Shown: piece after piece, positions 17,795 to 26,708 of the stretch
Position numbering within the stretch: the first letter of the stretch is position 1
Layout of the letters: each line of letters starts with the position of its first letter
From: Streptomyces rimosus
GTDB taxonomy: Bacteria; Actinomycetota; Actinomycetes; Streptomycetales; Streptomycetaceae
Length of the DNA: 64,000 nt
Assembly (NCBI RefSeq): GCF_008704655.1
Contig: NZ_CP023688.1
Span: forward strand, 4,340,001-4,404,000
Reading direction: 5' to 3'
Made by a program: the position numbers and the translations under genes
The notes under the pieces: generated by a model
The model's input: only the letters and a program-made list of their open reading frames with translations
Told to the model about the DNA's origin: nothing
Database searches by the model: none

Positions 17795-19276
17795 ATGGAC
17801 CACCCCGTCTCCGGCGCCGGCCCGGCCGGCGCCGAGGCCCCCCGCCCCACCGCCGCCCCGGACCGCCGCCTGGTCGAGGGCCGCACCATCGACGCCGTAC
17901 CGGAGGACGAGCGCCACGGCCGCCCGCGCGACCTGTTCGCCGTCTGGTTCGCCGCCAACATCAGTCCGCTGACCATCGTCTCCGGCACCATCGCGCCGCT
18001 CGTCTTCGACCTCGGCCTGTGGCCGGCCATCGCCGCGGTGACCCTCGGCAACCTGCTCGGCGGCTTCCTGATGGCCCTGCACGCGGCACAGGGCCCCCGC
18101 CTCGGCGTCCCCCAGATGATCCAGAGCCGCGGCCAGTTCGGCAGCCACGGCTCGCTGCTGGTCACGCTCGTGGTCGTCTTCATGTACGCGGGCTGGTTCG
18201 CGTCCAACCTGGTGATCGCCGGGCAGGCGCTGCACCGCTCGGTGCCCGCCGTGGACATCTCCGCCTGGCTGGTGCTGTGCGGGCTGGCCGGCCTGGTCGT
18301 CGCGATCGTCGGCTACGACCTGATCCACCGCGTCGGCCGCTGGGCCACCGTGCTGACCCTCTCCCTGCTCGCGCTGTGCGCCGTACGGGTGCTCCTGACC
18401 CCCGGCGTGCTCGAACGCGCCATGAAAGCCACCGGCTTCACCGTCTCCGGCTTCGTCGGCATGACCGCGATCGGCATCCTGCTCCAGATCACCTACGCCC
18501 CGTACGTCTCGGACTACACCCGCTACATGCCCGCGCACGCCGCGTCCCGCCGCTCCACCCTGTGGTTCACCTACTGGGGCAGCGTCCTGGGCAGCGTGCT
18601 GCCGATGTTCCTCGGCATCGTCATGGGCATCGCGGTGGCGGACGACGCGATCGCCGGGCTGGACACCGTGCTCGGCGGCACCCTCTCCGCCGTCGTCCTG
18701 TGCTCCTTCGCCGTCATCGTCGTCCACGTCAACTCCATGAACCTGTACGGCACGTCACTCTGCCTGATCACCGCGGCGCAGACCTTCCGGCACCGCTGGC
18801 TGCCCGGCCGCCCGGCCCGTACCGCGCTGATCGCGGCCCCGCTCGCCCTCGGCCTGACCCTCGCGCTGGCCTTCCAGGACACCTTCCTCGCCTCGTACAC
18901 CGACTTCCTGGCGATCCTCCAGTACGTCCTGATCCCGTGGACCGCCATCAACCTCGTCGACTTCTATCTGGTGCGGCGCGGCCACTACGACGTACCGTCC
19001 TTCTTCGCGCCCGGCGGCGGCGTGTACGGACGCGTCAACGGCCCGGCCGTCCTGGTCTACGCCGTGAGCTTCGCGCTGGAGGTCCCCTTCATGCACACCT
19101 CCGCCTACACCGGCCCGGTCGCCGGCGCCCTCGGCGGAATAGACCTCTCCTGGGCCGTGGGCCTGCTGGTCCCGTCCGTCGCGTACTGGCTCATCGCCCG
19201 CCGCCGTACCGCCGCCGTGCCCCACGGCACCACCGCGGCCGCCCCTGCCCCCGCCCTCCCCCAGGAAGGCTCCTGA
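17795..19276 (+). CDS. NCS1-family purine/cytosine permease-like transporter
   Basis: 493 residues with about 12 membrane helices. Family marks: WFAANISPLTIVSGTIAP, LHAAQGPRLGVPQMIQSRGQFG (region shown in two parts: residues near 108-125) and YAPYVSDYTRYMP. NCS1 carriers import nucleobases, hydantoins, thiamine precursors or related compounds with a cation. A 264-base gap from the ROK kinase gene shows it may have its own promoter. One base before the next gene, so the two are probably co-transcribed. It may bring in a precursor for, or move a product of, the preceding cluster; inference only. Confidence 0.92.
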   Translation: MDHPVSGAGPAGAEAPRPTAAPDRRLVEGRTIDAVPEDERHGRPRDLFAVWFAANISPLTIVSGTIAPLVFDLGLWPAIAAVTLGNLLGGFLMALHAAQGPRLGVPQMIQSRGQFGSHGSLLVTLVVVFMYAGWFASNLVIAGQALHRSVPAVDISAWLVLCGLAGLVVAIVGYDLIHRVGRWATVLTLSLLALCAVRVLLTPGVLERAMKATGFTVSGFVGMTAIGILLQITYAPYVSDYTRYMPAHAASRRSTLWFTYWGSVLGSVLPMFLGIVMGIAVADDAIAGLDTVLGGTLSAVVLCSFAVIVVHVNSMNLYGTSLCLITAAQTFRHRWLPGRPARTALIAAPLALGLTLALAFQDTFLASYTDFLAILQYVLIPWTAINLVDFYLVRRGHYDVPSFFAPGGGVYGRVNGPAVLVYAVSFALEVPFMHTSAYTGPVAGALGGIDLSWAVGLLVPSVAYWLIARRRTAAVPHGTTAAAPAPALPQEGS

Positions 19277-19277
19277 G

Positions 19278-19820
19278 ATGTCGACCATCCCCGATTTACG
19301 CGCCGAAGCGGCACGCCTCCTGCACACCAACCGCTACCTCACCCTCGGAACCGCCAGCCCCGAAGGCGCCCCGTGGACCACCCCCGTCACCTACGCCTGG
19401 GACGACGCCGACCACTTCTACTGGTGGTCCGCCTCGGACGCGGTGCACTCCCGCAACATCGCCGCCAACCCCGCCGTCTCGCTCCTGGTCTTCGACTCCC
19501 AGGTCTCCGACGCCGAGGCCCAGGCCCTCTACGGCGAGGGCACCGCGCACGCCCTCGCCCCGGCCGACCTGCCGACGGCGCTGGCGGTCTTCTACGCCCG
19601 CCGCTACCCGGACCCCGCCGTCCGCGCGCGCAAGGCCCGTAAACCCGCCGAGTTCCAGGGCGACTCACCCAAGCGCTTCTACTGCGCCACGATCCACACC
19701 TACTCGGCCCTCACCCCGGACCCCCACCCGGTCCACGGCAACACGGTGCCCCACCGGCTCGTCTTCCCCTTCACCACGGCATGGGCGAAGGCATACGAAC
19801 CGGGTGAGCCGGGGACCTGA
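19278..19820 (+). CDS. Pyridoxamine-5'-phosphate-oxidase-fold protein
   Basis: 180 residues, split-barrel flavin-binding fold: LHTNRYLTLGTASPEGAPWT then PVTYAWDDADHFYWWS, and SRNIAANPAVSLLVFDS. This group binds FMN, F420 or haem and acts as small reductases; the substrate cannot be inferred. The ATG follows the permease stop by one base, suggesting translational coupling. Convergent with the small membrane protein gene 11 bases away. Confidence 0.88.
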   Translation: MSTIPDLRAEAARLLHTNRYLTLGTASPEGAPWTTPVTYAWDDADHFYWWSASDAVHSRNIAANPAVSLLVFDSQVSDAEAQALYGEGTAHALAPADLPTALAVFYARRYPDPAVRARKARKPAEFQGDSPKRFYCATIHTYSALTPDPHPVHGNTVPHRLVFPFTTAWAKAYEPGEPGT

Positions 19821-19831
19821 GACCCCCGCCC

Positions 19832-20059
19832 TCAGCGGGACTTGCGCAACCAGGCGAGGAGCGCCACAAGCGCGATCGGCGCTCCCACGGCCACCTTGGC
19901 GGCGAGCTTCGTGGACAGCCAGGCGAAACCGGGGTTCCACCACTCCATCCACCACGCCACCAGCATCGCCAGCACCAATACCAGGGCGGCGCTCACCACG
20001 GACACCGCGATACGGGCGGCCCGGCTGCCGAGCTGCTCCGCGTTCTCCCCCTCGCTCAT
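19832..20059 (-). CDS. Small two-helix membrane protein, unknown
   Basis: 75 residues from ATG 20059 (MSEGENAEQLGSRAARIAVS). Two hydrophobic helices, one at about 17-38 and one at 56-70, with a Trp-rich loop (WWMEWWNPGFAW) and a basic end (LRKSR). Lies 10 bases after the amidase stop on the same strand, so it is probably on the amidase message. No family recognised. Confidence 0.75.
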   Translation of the reverse strand: MSEGENAEQLGSRAARIAVSVVSAALVLVLAMLVAWWMEWWNPGFAWLSTKLAAKVAVGAPIALVALLAWLRKSR

Positions 20060-20069
20060 GAGTGCGATG

Positions 20070-21536
20070 TTAACGGGGCGGGCGCCGCCGCCCGTACCGC
20101 GTCGCGGCCTCGTACGCGGCGCCGACCTGGAGCACCGCCAGGTCCGCGCGCGGCGGACCGACGATCTGGAGCCCCACCGGGAGGCCGTCAGGAGTGAAGC
20201 CGGCCGGTACGGACAGCGCGGGCGCGCCCAGCACGGACACGAAGTAGGCCGAGCGCATCCAGTCGATGTACGTACGCTGAGGCTGCCCGTCGACGACCGC
20301 CGGATACTCCAACCCGGCCTCGAACGGCACCACTTGCGAAACCGGCGCCAACAGCACGTCATACCGCGTGAAAAAGTCCACCGCCCCGAGATGCAGCCGC
20401 GCGCGCCCCGCCGTGGCGCGGACGAGATCGGCCCCCGTCAGCCGGCGCCCCTCCTCGATGTTCCACACCAGACTCGGCTTCAGGTCGTCCCGGGACTCAT
20501 CGAGCACCGCACCGAGCGCCATATCGAAGTGATGGGCCCGCAGCGTACGGAAGACCCCCTCCGCGTCGTCCAGATCCGGGCAGTCCTCCTCGACCCGGCA
20601 CCCGAGCTGCCGGAACACCTCCAGCTGCGGTTCCAGCACGGCCCGTACGCCGGCGTCGACCGGCACCCGGCCGCCGAGGTCCGGCGTCCAGGCCACGCGC
20701 AACCCGGTCAGCTCACGCGCCGGAAGCTCGCGGAACGCGGCGCCCGGCGCCTCCAGGCTGACCGGGCAGCGGGGGTCGGGCCCCGCCATGACCGACAACA
20801 GCAGCGCGGCGTCGGCGACCGTACGGGCCATCGGGCCGGGCACGGTCAGCGTGTCCCACGGGTTCCACGCCGGGTACGACGGCACGCGGCCCGGGGTGGG
20901 GCGCAGCCCGACGACGTTGCAGAAGGAGGCGGGGTTGCGCAGCGACCCGCCCATGTCGGAGCCGTCGGCGATCGGCTGCATGCCCGCGGCCAAGGCGGCC
21001 GCCGCCCCGCCGCTGCTCCCGCCCGCCGAGCGCCCCAGGTCGTACGGGTTCCGCGTCACCCCGAAGACGGGGTTGAACGTATGCGAACCGGCCGCGAACT
21101 CCGGCACGTTCGTCTTGCCGATACGGATGGCCCCGGCCGCCTGAATCCGCTGGACCAGCAGTTCGTCCTCGTCCGGCACGGTCTCCGCGTACAGCGGCGA
21201 GCCGCGCGTGGTGCGCATGCCCCGGGTGAGGTGGGTGTCCTTGAAGGCGATCGGCAGTCCGTGCAGCGCCCCCACCTCCGCACCCCGCGCCAGCCGCTCG
21301 TCGGCGGCCGCGGCGGCCGCCATCGCCCCCTCGGGATCGAGTGAGACAACGGCGTTGACGCGGGGGTTGACCTCATCGATCCGGTCCAGGTGCGCCCGTA
21401 CGACCTCCCGGGCGGACACCTCGCGGCGGCGGATGCGGGCGGCGAGCTCGGTGGCGTCGGCGTGGACGAGGTCGGCGGCATCAGCACCGGAGTCGCTACC
21501 GGTACCGGCACCGCTGAGATCGGCATCCCCACTCAT
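20070..21536 (-). CDS. Amidase-signature family hydrolase
   Basis: 488 residues. The Ser-cisSer-Lys triad is visible: K99 (IAFKDTH), S174 (GRSAGGSSGGAA) and S198 (DMGGSLRNPA), with the 24-residue spacing between serines usual for the family. It hydrolyses an amide, but this family covers many substrates; there is no GatA-specific context (no gatB or gatC nearby), so it is a stand-alone amidase rather than the tRNA amidotransferase subunit. Starts inside the stop of the upstream phosphotransferase-like gene (ATGA), so the two are coupled. Confidence 0.93.
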   Translation of the reverse strand: MSGDADLSGAGTGSDSGADAADLVHADATELAARIRRREVSAREVVRAHLDRIDEVNPRVNAVVSLDPEGAMAAAAAADERLARGAEVGALHGLPIAFKDTHLTRGMRTTRGSPLYAETVPDEDELLVQRIQAAGAIRIGKTNVPEFAAGSHTFNPVFGVTRNPYDLGRSAGGSSGGAAAALAAGMQPIADGSDMGGSLRNPASFCNVVGLRPTPGRVPSYPAWNPWDTLTVPGPMARTVADAALLLSVMAGPDPRCPVSLEAPGAAFRELPARELTGLRVAWTPDLGGRVPVDAGVRAVLEPQLEVFRQLGCRVEEDCPDLDDAEGVFRTLRAHHFDMALGAVLDESRDDLKPSLVWNIEEGRRLTGADLVRATAGRARLHLGAVDFFTRYDVLLAPVSQVVPFEAGLEYPAVVDGQPQRTYIDWMRSAYFVSVLGAPALSVPAGFTPDGLPVGLQIVGPPRADLAVLQVGAAYEAATRYGRRRPPR

Positions 21537-22426
21537 ATCCGCAACTCAACACCGTCCAGCAGCGTCCCGACCACCCCCCGGGCGCGCCCGACGGCTTCCT
21601 GGTCGCCCGTCCGCAGCCCGCGCTCCCACGCCTCCGCGGCGTCCAGGGCCGCGAGCGCGGGCAGCGCGTACCGTTCCGCGACCGTCAGCTCCCGCCCGTA
21701 ACCGCGCAGGAAGGCGGCGCGCAGACCCCGGTCGGGCAGGCACGCGCCGTACGTCACCCGTACGAGGTCTTCCACCGCACACCCGAGCCGTGCCTGCGCG
21801 AATCCGGCGAGCGCCAGGCGCCGGCCCACCGCGTCCCACAGGAAGTGGTGCTCGCCGACATCGCCGTGGAGGAAGCCGGCGGGCAGCGGCGGGAGCAGGT
21901 GGAGCACCTCGGCGCGGTCGAGGATCAGGCGCCGCTCCGCCGTGTGGAGCGCGCCCGCGGCCGACAGCGCGGCCACGTGCTCCTCGGCGGCGGCCTGCCG
22001 GTCGGCGACCCAGCGGTCCGCGCCGCCCGCCGGTACCGCCGTGCCGCACGCGTCATGGAGACGGCGCAGCAGGCCGCCCGCCTGCCGGTACAGCTCCGTA
22101 CGGTCGGCGCGCCCCAGCCCGGAGCCGGTCGCGCCGGCCCCCGGCGCGGCGGTGAGCAGCAGCGCGAGCCGGGCGGGGTCACTGTCGACGAGGCTGGGCG
22201 CGTGCGCGTGTCCGAGGGCGGGGACGGCATGGCGGTACGCGTGCGTCTCCCGCGTATAGCGGTCCGGCGTCGGCGCCACCTTGAGGAAGAACCGGGCCGC
22301 GTCCGCGCGCCTCAGCTCCCACACCCGGGCACCGTCCGCCCGCCACGAGACGCTGCGGACCGCGGTGATCTCGCCACCGGCCCGGCGGCGGGCCCAGGCA
22401 CCGATGGTGTTCGGGACGGATTGCAC
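21533..22426 (-). CDS. Aminoglycoside-phosphotransferase-fold protein with altered catalytic loop
   Basis: 297 residues from GTG 22426, which has an excellent GAGGAGG 4 bases upstream; the open frame runs further but without such a site. APH/choline-kinase fold with FLHGDVGEHHFLWD at the catalytic loop (Asp of HGD present, the usual Asn replaced by His) and LAGFAQARLG where a metal-binding Asp (I-D-F/W) is expected. Loss of that Asp makes classical phosphotransfer doubtful; it may be a non-catalytic binder or use another mechanism. Coupled to the amidase gene. Confidence 0.82.
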   Translation of the reverse strand: MQSVPNTIGAWARRRAGGEITAVRSVSWRADGARVWELRRADAARFFLKVAPTPDRYTRETHAYRHAVPALGHAHAPSLVDSDPARLALLLTAAPGAGATGSGLGRADRTELYRQAGGLLRRLHDACGTAVPAGGADRWVADRQAAAEEHVAALSAAGALHTAERRLILDRAEVLHLLPPLPAGFLHGDVGEHHFLWDAVGRRLALAGFAQARLGCAVEDLVRVTYGACLPDRGLRAAFLRGYGRELTVAERYALPALAALDAAEAWERGLRTGDQEAVGRARGVVGTLLDGVELRI

Positions 22427-22744
22427 AGTTCCTCCTCGGTTGACGCCGGTTCGGACGGGTGCTCGCAGAACGAGGCCCGCGGACCGTTCGTCACGGTCCC
22501 ACGAGGGCCCCCTCCCGGTCGAAAGTTCGACCATCCCGTCAACCCGGCGGCCCGGCGCGGCTTCGGCCGACACGATTCACCCGCTCGTGAACAACCACCC
22601 GATCCGGGGATTGCGGTGGCCGGAAGTCGGCAGAAACGGAGCCGTGCGGCCCTGCCGAGTTATACGGTTGCGCAAGCCAGCAAGTAAATTGGACGCCACC
22701 GGGACCGCACCGCGCGCCCGCACCGAACCGCCGGGGGGACCCAT
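22427..22744. other. Divergent intergenic region
   Basis: 318 bases between the phosphotransferase-like gene (minus) and a membrane-protein gene (plus). The relatively AT-rich segment around 22655-22690 (TTATAC at 22660, then GTAAATTG) is the best place for the plus-strand promoter. No gene seen. Confidence 0.4.
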
Positions 22745-23524
22745 ATGCCAGGCACCGACTCCCTGCGCCGCACCGAGGAGACCACCGCCTTCGAGCAGGC
22801 CCTCGGCCAGGCACTCGCCGCCCCGGAAATCAAGGAAGCCCTCCGCCGCACCCCGGACGCCCCCCGCCCCGAACACCTGCGCCTCCAGGCCCACCGCGAA
22901 CGCACCGCCCTCTGCGCCACCGCGGCCGCCGAGTACGAGACGTACGCAAGGCTGCGCGCCGAAGCGGACACCCCCGCCCCCGGCACCACCCCTACGGACT
23001 CCCCCACCGCGACAGCCTCCGGCGGCGGCCTGCTCCCCGCCCTCGCCGTCCTCGTACCGAGCCTGGGCGCGATCGCCGCGGTCCTCTTCCTCGCCATCGG
23101 CTTCGGCATGCGACTCGTCAGCGCCCACCGCCAGTTCGCCGACGAGCTGGTGTACGCGGGCTGGCTCGCCGCCGGCATCGCGGCAGCAGCCACCGCGGCC
23201 GACCTGGCCTGGCTCCTGGCAACAGCCGCCCGCAACCGCTCCACGGCCGACTCGCCCTCCCCCGCCACGGACGCCACCGCCCCTGGCAGCGAGGTCGCCC
23301 AGGCCCGAGCAGCCTGGCACCTGGCCCTCCTCGAACGCGGAATCGTCCCGTTCCTGCTGACCCGCGTCCAGGAGCGCGAGACGGAGCGGCCGACCGGCCG
23401 ACCTGGCTACCCGGCTCCGGAGTACGGCAGTCCGGAGTATGGGCGGCCGGAGTACGGGCGGCACGAGTACGCGAGTCCGGGATACGACAGCCCGGAGTAC
23501 TCGACGACGAGGTCGCCACGCTGA
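22745..23524 (+). CDS. Membrane protein with C-terminal Tyr-rich repeats
   Basis: 259 residues. A charged N-terminal part (about 75 residues) is followed by two hydrophobic helices (about 95-122 and 132-155), a cytoplasmic-type segment, and a C-terminal tail with six copies of a P-E-Y-G-like unit (PEYGSPEYGRPEYGRHEYAS, then PGYDSPEYS). Such tyrosine-rich tails occur in actinobacterial membrane proteins, but no family is recognised. Start ATG is preceded by GGGGGG. Monocistronic. Confidence 0.78.
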   Translation: MPGTDSLRRTEETTAFEQALGQALAAPEIKEALRRTPDAPRPEHLRLQAHRERTALCATAAAEYETYARLRAEADTPAPGTTPTDSPTATASGGGLLPALAVLVPSLGAIAAVLFLAIGFGMRLVSAHRQFADELVYAGWLAAGIAAAATAADLAWLLATAARNRSTADSPSPATDATAPGSEVAQARAAWHLALLERGIVPFLLTRVQERETERPTGRPGYPAPEYGSPEYGRPEYGRHEYASPGYDSPEYSTTRSPR

Positions 23525-23565
23525 CGCGGCGGCCGTCTCATACGCGTCGGCAACCCCAGTCGTAA

Positions 23566-23580
23566 TGGGATTCATTTTCA
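23566..23580. promoter_or_regulatory. Candidate Zur box
   Basis: The 15-mer TGGGATTCATTTTCA, read on the other strand as TGAAAATGAATCCCA, matches the Streptomyces Zur operator shape (TGAAAATGATTTTCA-like) in one good half and part of the other. It stands 78 bases before the cysteine-free L32 gene; TGTAGCCT right after it could be the -10 box. The genes behind it are classic Zur targets. Confidence 0.7.
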
Positions 23581-23657
23581 TGTAGCCTCGGTCGCGCCAT
23601 CCGGTGCGGAGCGCCGCGCGACCGCACCCACCCCCACCCCGGAGAGGTCCCGCGACC

Positions 23658-23828
23658 ATGGCCGTCCCCAAGCGGAAGATGTCCCGCAGCAACACCCGCC
23701 ACCGCCGCGCCCAGTGGAAGGCCCGCACGCCCGCGCTGGTCCCGGTGACCGTCGACGGGTCCGTGTACCAGGTCCCGCGCCGGCTGGCGAAGGCGTACGA
23801 GCGCGGTCTGCTGCGGCCGGAGGGCTGA
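23658..23828 (+). CDS. rpmF: Zinc-independent 50S ribosomal protein L32
   Basis: 56 residues, [20 protein letters not shown] at the start, the standard L32 sequence. It has no cysteine at all, whereas zinc-type L32 carries CxxC pairs. Such C-minus paralogues replace the zinc form when zinc is short and are repressed by Zur. The candidate Zur box at 23566-23580 and the following COG0523 GTPase and Fur-type regulator fit this exactly. GGAGAGG lies upstream of the ATG. Confidence 0.95.
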   Translation: MAVPKRKMSRSNTRHRRAQWKARTPALVPVTVDGSVYQVPRRLAKAYERGLLRPEG

Positions 23829-23833
23829 GGGCC

Positions 23834-25024
23834 GTGGAACGGCGGACGCCGCTGCCCGTCACCGTGCTCTCCGGGTTTCTCGGCGCGGGGAAGACGACCC
23901 TGCTCAACCATGTCCTGCACAACCGGTCGGGGCTGCGGGTCGCGGTGATCGTCAACGACATGAGCGAGGTCAACATCGACGCCGCGCTGGTGCGCGGCGG
24001 CACGGCCGCCCTGTCGCGGACCGAGGAGCGGCTGGTCGAGATGACCAACGGGTGCATCTGCTGCACCCTGCGCGACGACCTGCTGGAGGAGGTCGACCGG
24101 CTCGCGCGCGAGGGGCGGTTCGACTACCTGCTGATCGAGTCCAGCGGGATCTCCGAGCCGATGCCGGTGGCCGCGACCTTCGCGTTCCCGCGCGACGACG
24201 GCGCGACGCTGGGCGAGGTGGCCCGGCTGGACACCATGGTCACCGTGGTGGACGCCGCCAACTTCCACACGGAACTGGCGGGCGGCGACGGGCTCGCCGA
24301 GCGCGGGCTCGCGCCGTACGAGGACGACGAGCGTACGGTCAGCGATCTGCTCGTGGACCAGGTCGAGTTCGCCGACGTGATCGTCCTCAACAAGCTGGAC
24401 CTGGTGAGCGAGGAGCAGGCGGCGCGGCTGCGGGCGGCGCTCGGGCGCCTCAACCCGGTGGCCCGGATCGTGCCCGCCCGGCACGGCCGGGTGGCGCCCG
24501 CCGAGATCCTGGGGACCGGCCGCTTCGACCTGGAGCGCGCCCAGCAGGCGCCCGGCTGGGTCATGGAGCTGAACGGCGAACACGTACCGGAGACCGAGGA
24601 GTACGGGATCTCCAGCACGGTGTTCCGCGCCACGCGCCCCTTCCATCCGGGGCGGCTGTGGACGTTCGTCACGGAGGGGATGGACAGCGGCGCGTACGGG
24701 GAGATCCTGCGGTCCAAGGGGTTCTTCCGGCTCGCCGGGCGGCCCGGGGTGACCGGCCTGTGGTCGCAGGCGGGGTCCGTCGCGCGGTTCGAGCCGTCGG
24801 GGGCGGCCGGGGCGGCGGGAAGCTCCGAGGACGTGCAGGAACTGGTCTTCATCGGGGTCGGGCTGCGGGGCGGCGCTCTGCGCGCGGCTCTCGGCCGCTG
24901 TCTCGTCACGGACGGCGAGGTGCGTGCCGCGGACTACGGCAACGATCTGTTCCCGCCCTGGGAGACGTACGGCGTGGACGGCACCTGTGAGCACGAGGAC
25001 GTGCCGGCGTGGGCGGCCGGCTGA
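23834..25024 (+). CDS. COG0523 (CobW-like) GTPase, probable zinc metallochaperone
   Basis: 396 residues from GTG 23834, 5 bases after the L32 stop. Walker [10 protein letters not shown], the metal-binding GCICC motif, NKLD guanine-binding motif, and a C-terminal CEHED. COG0523 GTPases of the zinc-starvation type hand zinc to client proteins when the metal is scarce; the cobalamin CobW is a relative, but no cobalamin genes are near. Same message as the Zn-free L32, and 16-base overlap with the Fur-type regulator gene. Confidence 0.93.
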   Translation: MERRTPLPVTVLSGFLGAGKTTLLNHVLHNRSGLRVAVIVNDMSEVNIDAALVRGGTAALSRTEERLVEMTNGCICCTLRDDLLEEVDRLAREGRFDYLLIESSGISEPMPVAATFAFPRDDGATLGEVARLDTMVTVVDAANFHTELAGGDGLAERGLAPYEDDERTVSDLLVDQVEFADVIVLNKLDLVSEEQAARLRAALGRLNPVARIVPARHGRVAPAEILGTGRFDLERAQQAPGWVMELNGEHVPETEEYGISSTVFRATRPFHPGRLWTFVTEGMDSGAYGEILRSKGFFRLAGRPGVTGLWSQAGSVARFEPSGAAGAAGSSEDVQELVFIGVGLRGGALRAALGRCLVTDGEVRAADYGNDLFPPWETYGVDGTCEHEDVPAWAAG

Positions 25025-25404
25025 CCCGGCAGCGGGCCTCCGTCCTGCGCGTGCTGACCGCGTGCCAGGACTTCGTGTCGGCCCAGGAACTGCACGTGCG
25101 CCTGGTGACCGCCGACATCCCCGTCGGGCTGTCCACCGTTTACCGCACCCTGCGCGACCTGGAGCGGACCGGGCAGGTCGATGTCGTACGGGACGAGGCG
25201 GGCGAGCGCCTGTACCGGCCGCGCCCCGCCGACGGCCACCGGCACTATCTGATCTGCCGCCGCTGCGGACGCAGCCGCCCGCTCGACTCCGACGTGGTGG
25301 AGCGCTGGGCCGAGCGGGTCGGTGCGGAGAGCGGCTACAGCGCGGTCCAGCACACCGTGGAGCTGAGCGGCATCTGCGGGCGGTGCACGGGCAGGTGCGC
25401 GTAG
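25009..25404 (+). CDS. Fur-family metal regulator, Zur-like
   Basis: 131 residues from GTG 25009, overlapping the GTPase gene. Winged-helix region [20 protein letters not shown] and [17 protein letters not shown], then the dimer domain with [12 protein letters not shown] and [11 protein letters not shown], giving the two CxxC pairs of the structural zinc site. Operon position behind Zn-free L32 and COG0523 GTPase suggests that it is a zinc sensor (Zur) which controls its own operon through the upstream box. A different Fur member (iron, manganese or nickel) cannot be excluded from sequence alone. Confidence 0.9.
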   Translation: MGGRLTRQRASVLRVLTACQDFVSAQELHVRLVTADIPVGLSTVYRTLRDLERTGQVDVVRDEAGERLYRPRPADGHRHYLICRRCGRSRPLDSDVVERWAERVGAESGYSAVQHTVELSGICGRCTGRCA

Positions 25405-25534
25405 CCGGGTACCTGCGGTCCCAGAGGCACCGTGCGGGAAATTCCCGCCCTCCCGGCAACCCCCGCCCCCGCCGCACGTCGTGACGGGTGAGGGCGCCAT
25501 CCGGCGCCGCCCCGCCGATCGTGGAGCAGCCACC

Positions 25535-26026
25535 GTGAACGACTCCCGCACCTCCGCCTCGCCCCTCTCCTCCTGCCCGCCCGCCACCTCGCACGCGCCC
25601 GCCGGGCGTGCGGCCCGTAGCCGGATACGGAGTGCCGTGACCGCCGGGCTGCTGGTGACGGTCGCCCTGCCGGCGCTGTCCCTGACCGGTACGGCATACG
25701 CCGAGGACTCGGCCCCGAGGCCGAAGGCCCCCAGTGCCGCCGCCCCGGCAGCGCAGGCGCCCAGCGCCGCCGCCCCGAAGGACGCGCGGGATTCCGCGCA
25801 CCGGCCGAGCCCGGTTCCGTCCCACCCGTCCCAGTCGGCCCGTCCGTCCCACCCCTCCGCGCAGCCGAGCGCCGCATCGAGCGCCGCGCCGGCCCCCGCC
25901 CGGGACGAGCTCGCCGAGACGGGCGCCTCGACCACCACGAACGTGGCACTGGGCGCCGGTGCCGCGCTGCTGATCGCCGTGGGCGGCGGCGCCGTCTACG
26001 CTGCCCGTCGCCGTCGCACCAACTGA
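25535..26026 (+). CDS. Sortase-anchored surface protein (LAETG)
   Basis: 163 residues from GTG 25535. Signal peptide with basic region (RSRIR) and hydrophobic core ending in TAYA-ED at about residue 65; a Pro/Ser/Ala-rich middle; then the sorting signal LAETG, a hydrophobic helix and RRRR. LAxTG is the motif of class E sortases, which attach small surface proteins to peptidoglycan in Streptomyces. The mature protein is short and low in complexity, so it probably acts as a stalk or coat. No sortase gene is in the window. The ECF sigma factor follows 31 bases on. Confidence 0.82.
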   Translation: MNDSRTSASPLSSCPPATSHAPAGRAARSRIRSAVTAGLLVTVALPALSLTGTAYAEDSAPRPKAPSAAAPAAQAPSAAAPKDARDSAHRPSPVPSHPSQSARPSHPSAQPSAASSAAPAPARDELAETGASTTTNVALGAGAALLIAVGGGAVYAARRRRTN

Positions 26027-26057
26027 GGCCACCGCCTCCCCGACGGCCGAGGAACCG

Positions 26058-26708
26058 ATGCAGTTCACCGCCGCCGCGCTCGTCGCCCCGGTACGGCCCG
26101 CCGTACCGGGGCCTTGGCGCGCCCTGGGTCGGCGCCTGCTCCTGCGTGGCGCCCGCCCCACCACCCTGGCCGCCGCGCACACCGTCGCCGGGCCGCCCGC
26201 CGGAAGCGCCGGCGACCACTCCAGCCCCACCATCACGGACCTCTACCACGCGCACCGGCTGTCCATGGTGCGGCTGGCGGTGCTGCTGGTGGACGACCGG
26301 GCCACCGCCGAGGACGTCGTCCAGGACGCGTTCGCGGCCCTCTACAAGCGCCACGGCGAACGGCTGGACGAGGTCGACAACGCCCTGGCGTACCTCCGTA
26401 CCGCCGTCGTCAACGCGGCCCGCTCGGTGCTCCGGCGACGGCGTACGGCGCGCGACTACACGCCCCCGTACGAGACGGACGCGCCGTCCGCCGAGGAGCG
26501 CGTCGTCCTCGACGAGGAGCACCGCGAGGTCCTCGCCGCCCTCGGCCGGCTGACCGCCCGCCGCCGCGAGGTGCTCGTCCTGCGCTACTGGGGCGAGCTG
26601 ACCGAGGCCCAGATCGCGGCGACCCTCGGGATCAGCCGCGGCTCGGTGAAGTCGATCGCCAGCCGGGCGCTGGATTCGCTGGAGAAGATGTTGGAGGAGG
26701 GGGAATGA
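26058..26708 (+). CDS. ECF-type RNA polymerase sigma factor
   Basis: 216 residues. Region 2 (LAVLLVDDRATAEDVVQDAFAA in the part 84-106) and region 4 (LTARRREVLVLRYWGELTEA followed by QIAATLGISRGSVKS) are clear; an N-terminal extension of about 50 residues is unusual and may come from an upstream start, with the conserved part beginning near ITDLYHAHR. It belongs to the SigE/SigM-like actinobacterial group. Its stop overlaps the ATG of the next gene (ATGA), the usual arrangement for a sigma factor and its membrane-bound partner. Probably responds to envelope stress; inference. Confidence 0.9.
   Translation: MQFTAAALVAPVRPAVPGPWRALGRRLLLRGARPTTLAAAHTVAGPPAGSAGDHSSPTITDLYHAHRLSMVRLAVLLVDDRATAEDVVQDAFAALYKRHGERLDEVDNALAYLRTAVVNAARSVLRRRRTARDYTPPYETDAPSAEERVVLDEEHREVLAALGRLTARRREVLVLRYWGELTEAQIAATLGISRGSVKSIASRALDSLEKMLEEGE

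Noticed and set aside
20070..21536. GatA subunit of tRNA amidotransferase
   Set aside because: No gatB or gatC nearby and the gene is coupled to an APH-fold gene; general amidase is the safer call.
23834..25024. Cobalamin-related CobW and B12 riboswitch
   Set aside because: No cobalamin genes or riboswitch features; the Zur box and Zn-free L32 point to zinc.
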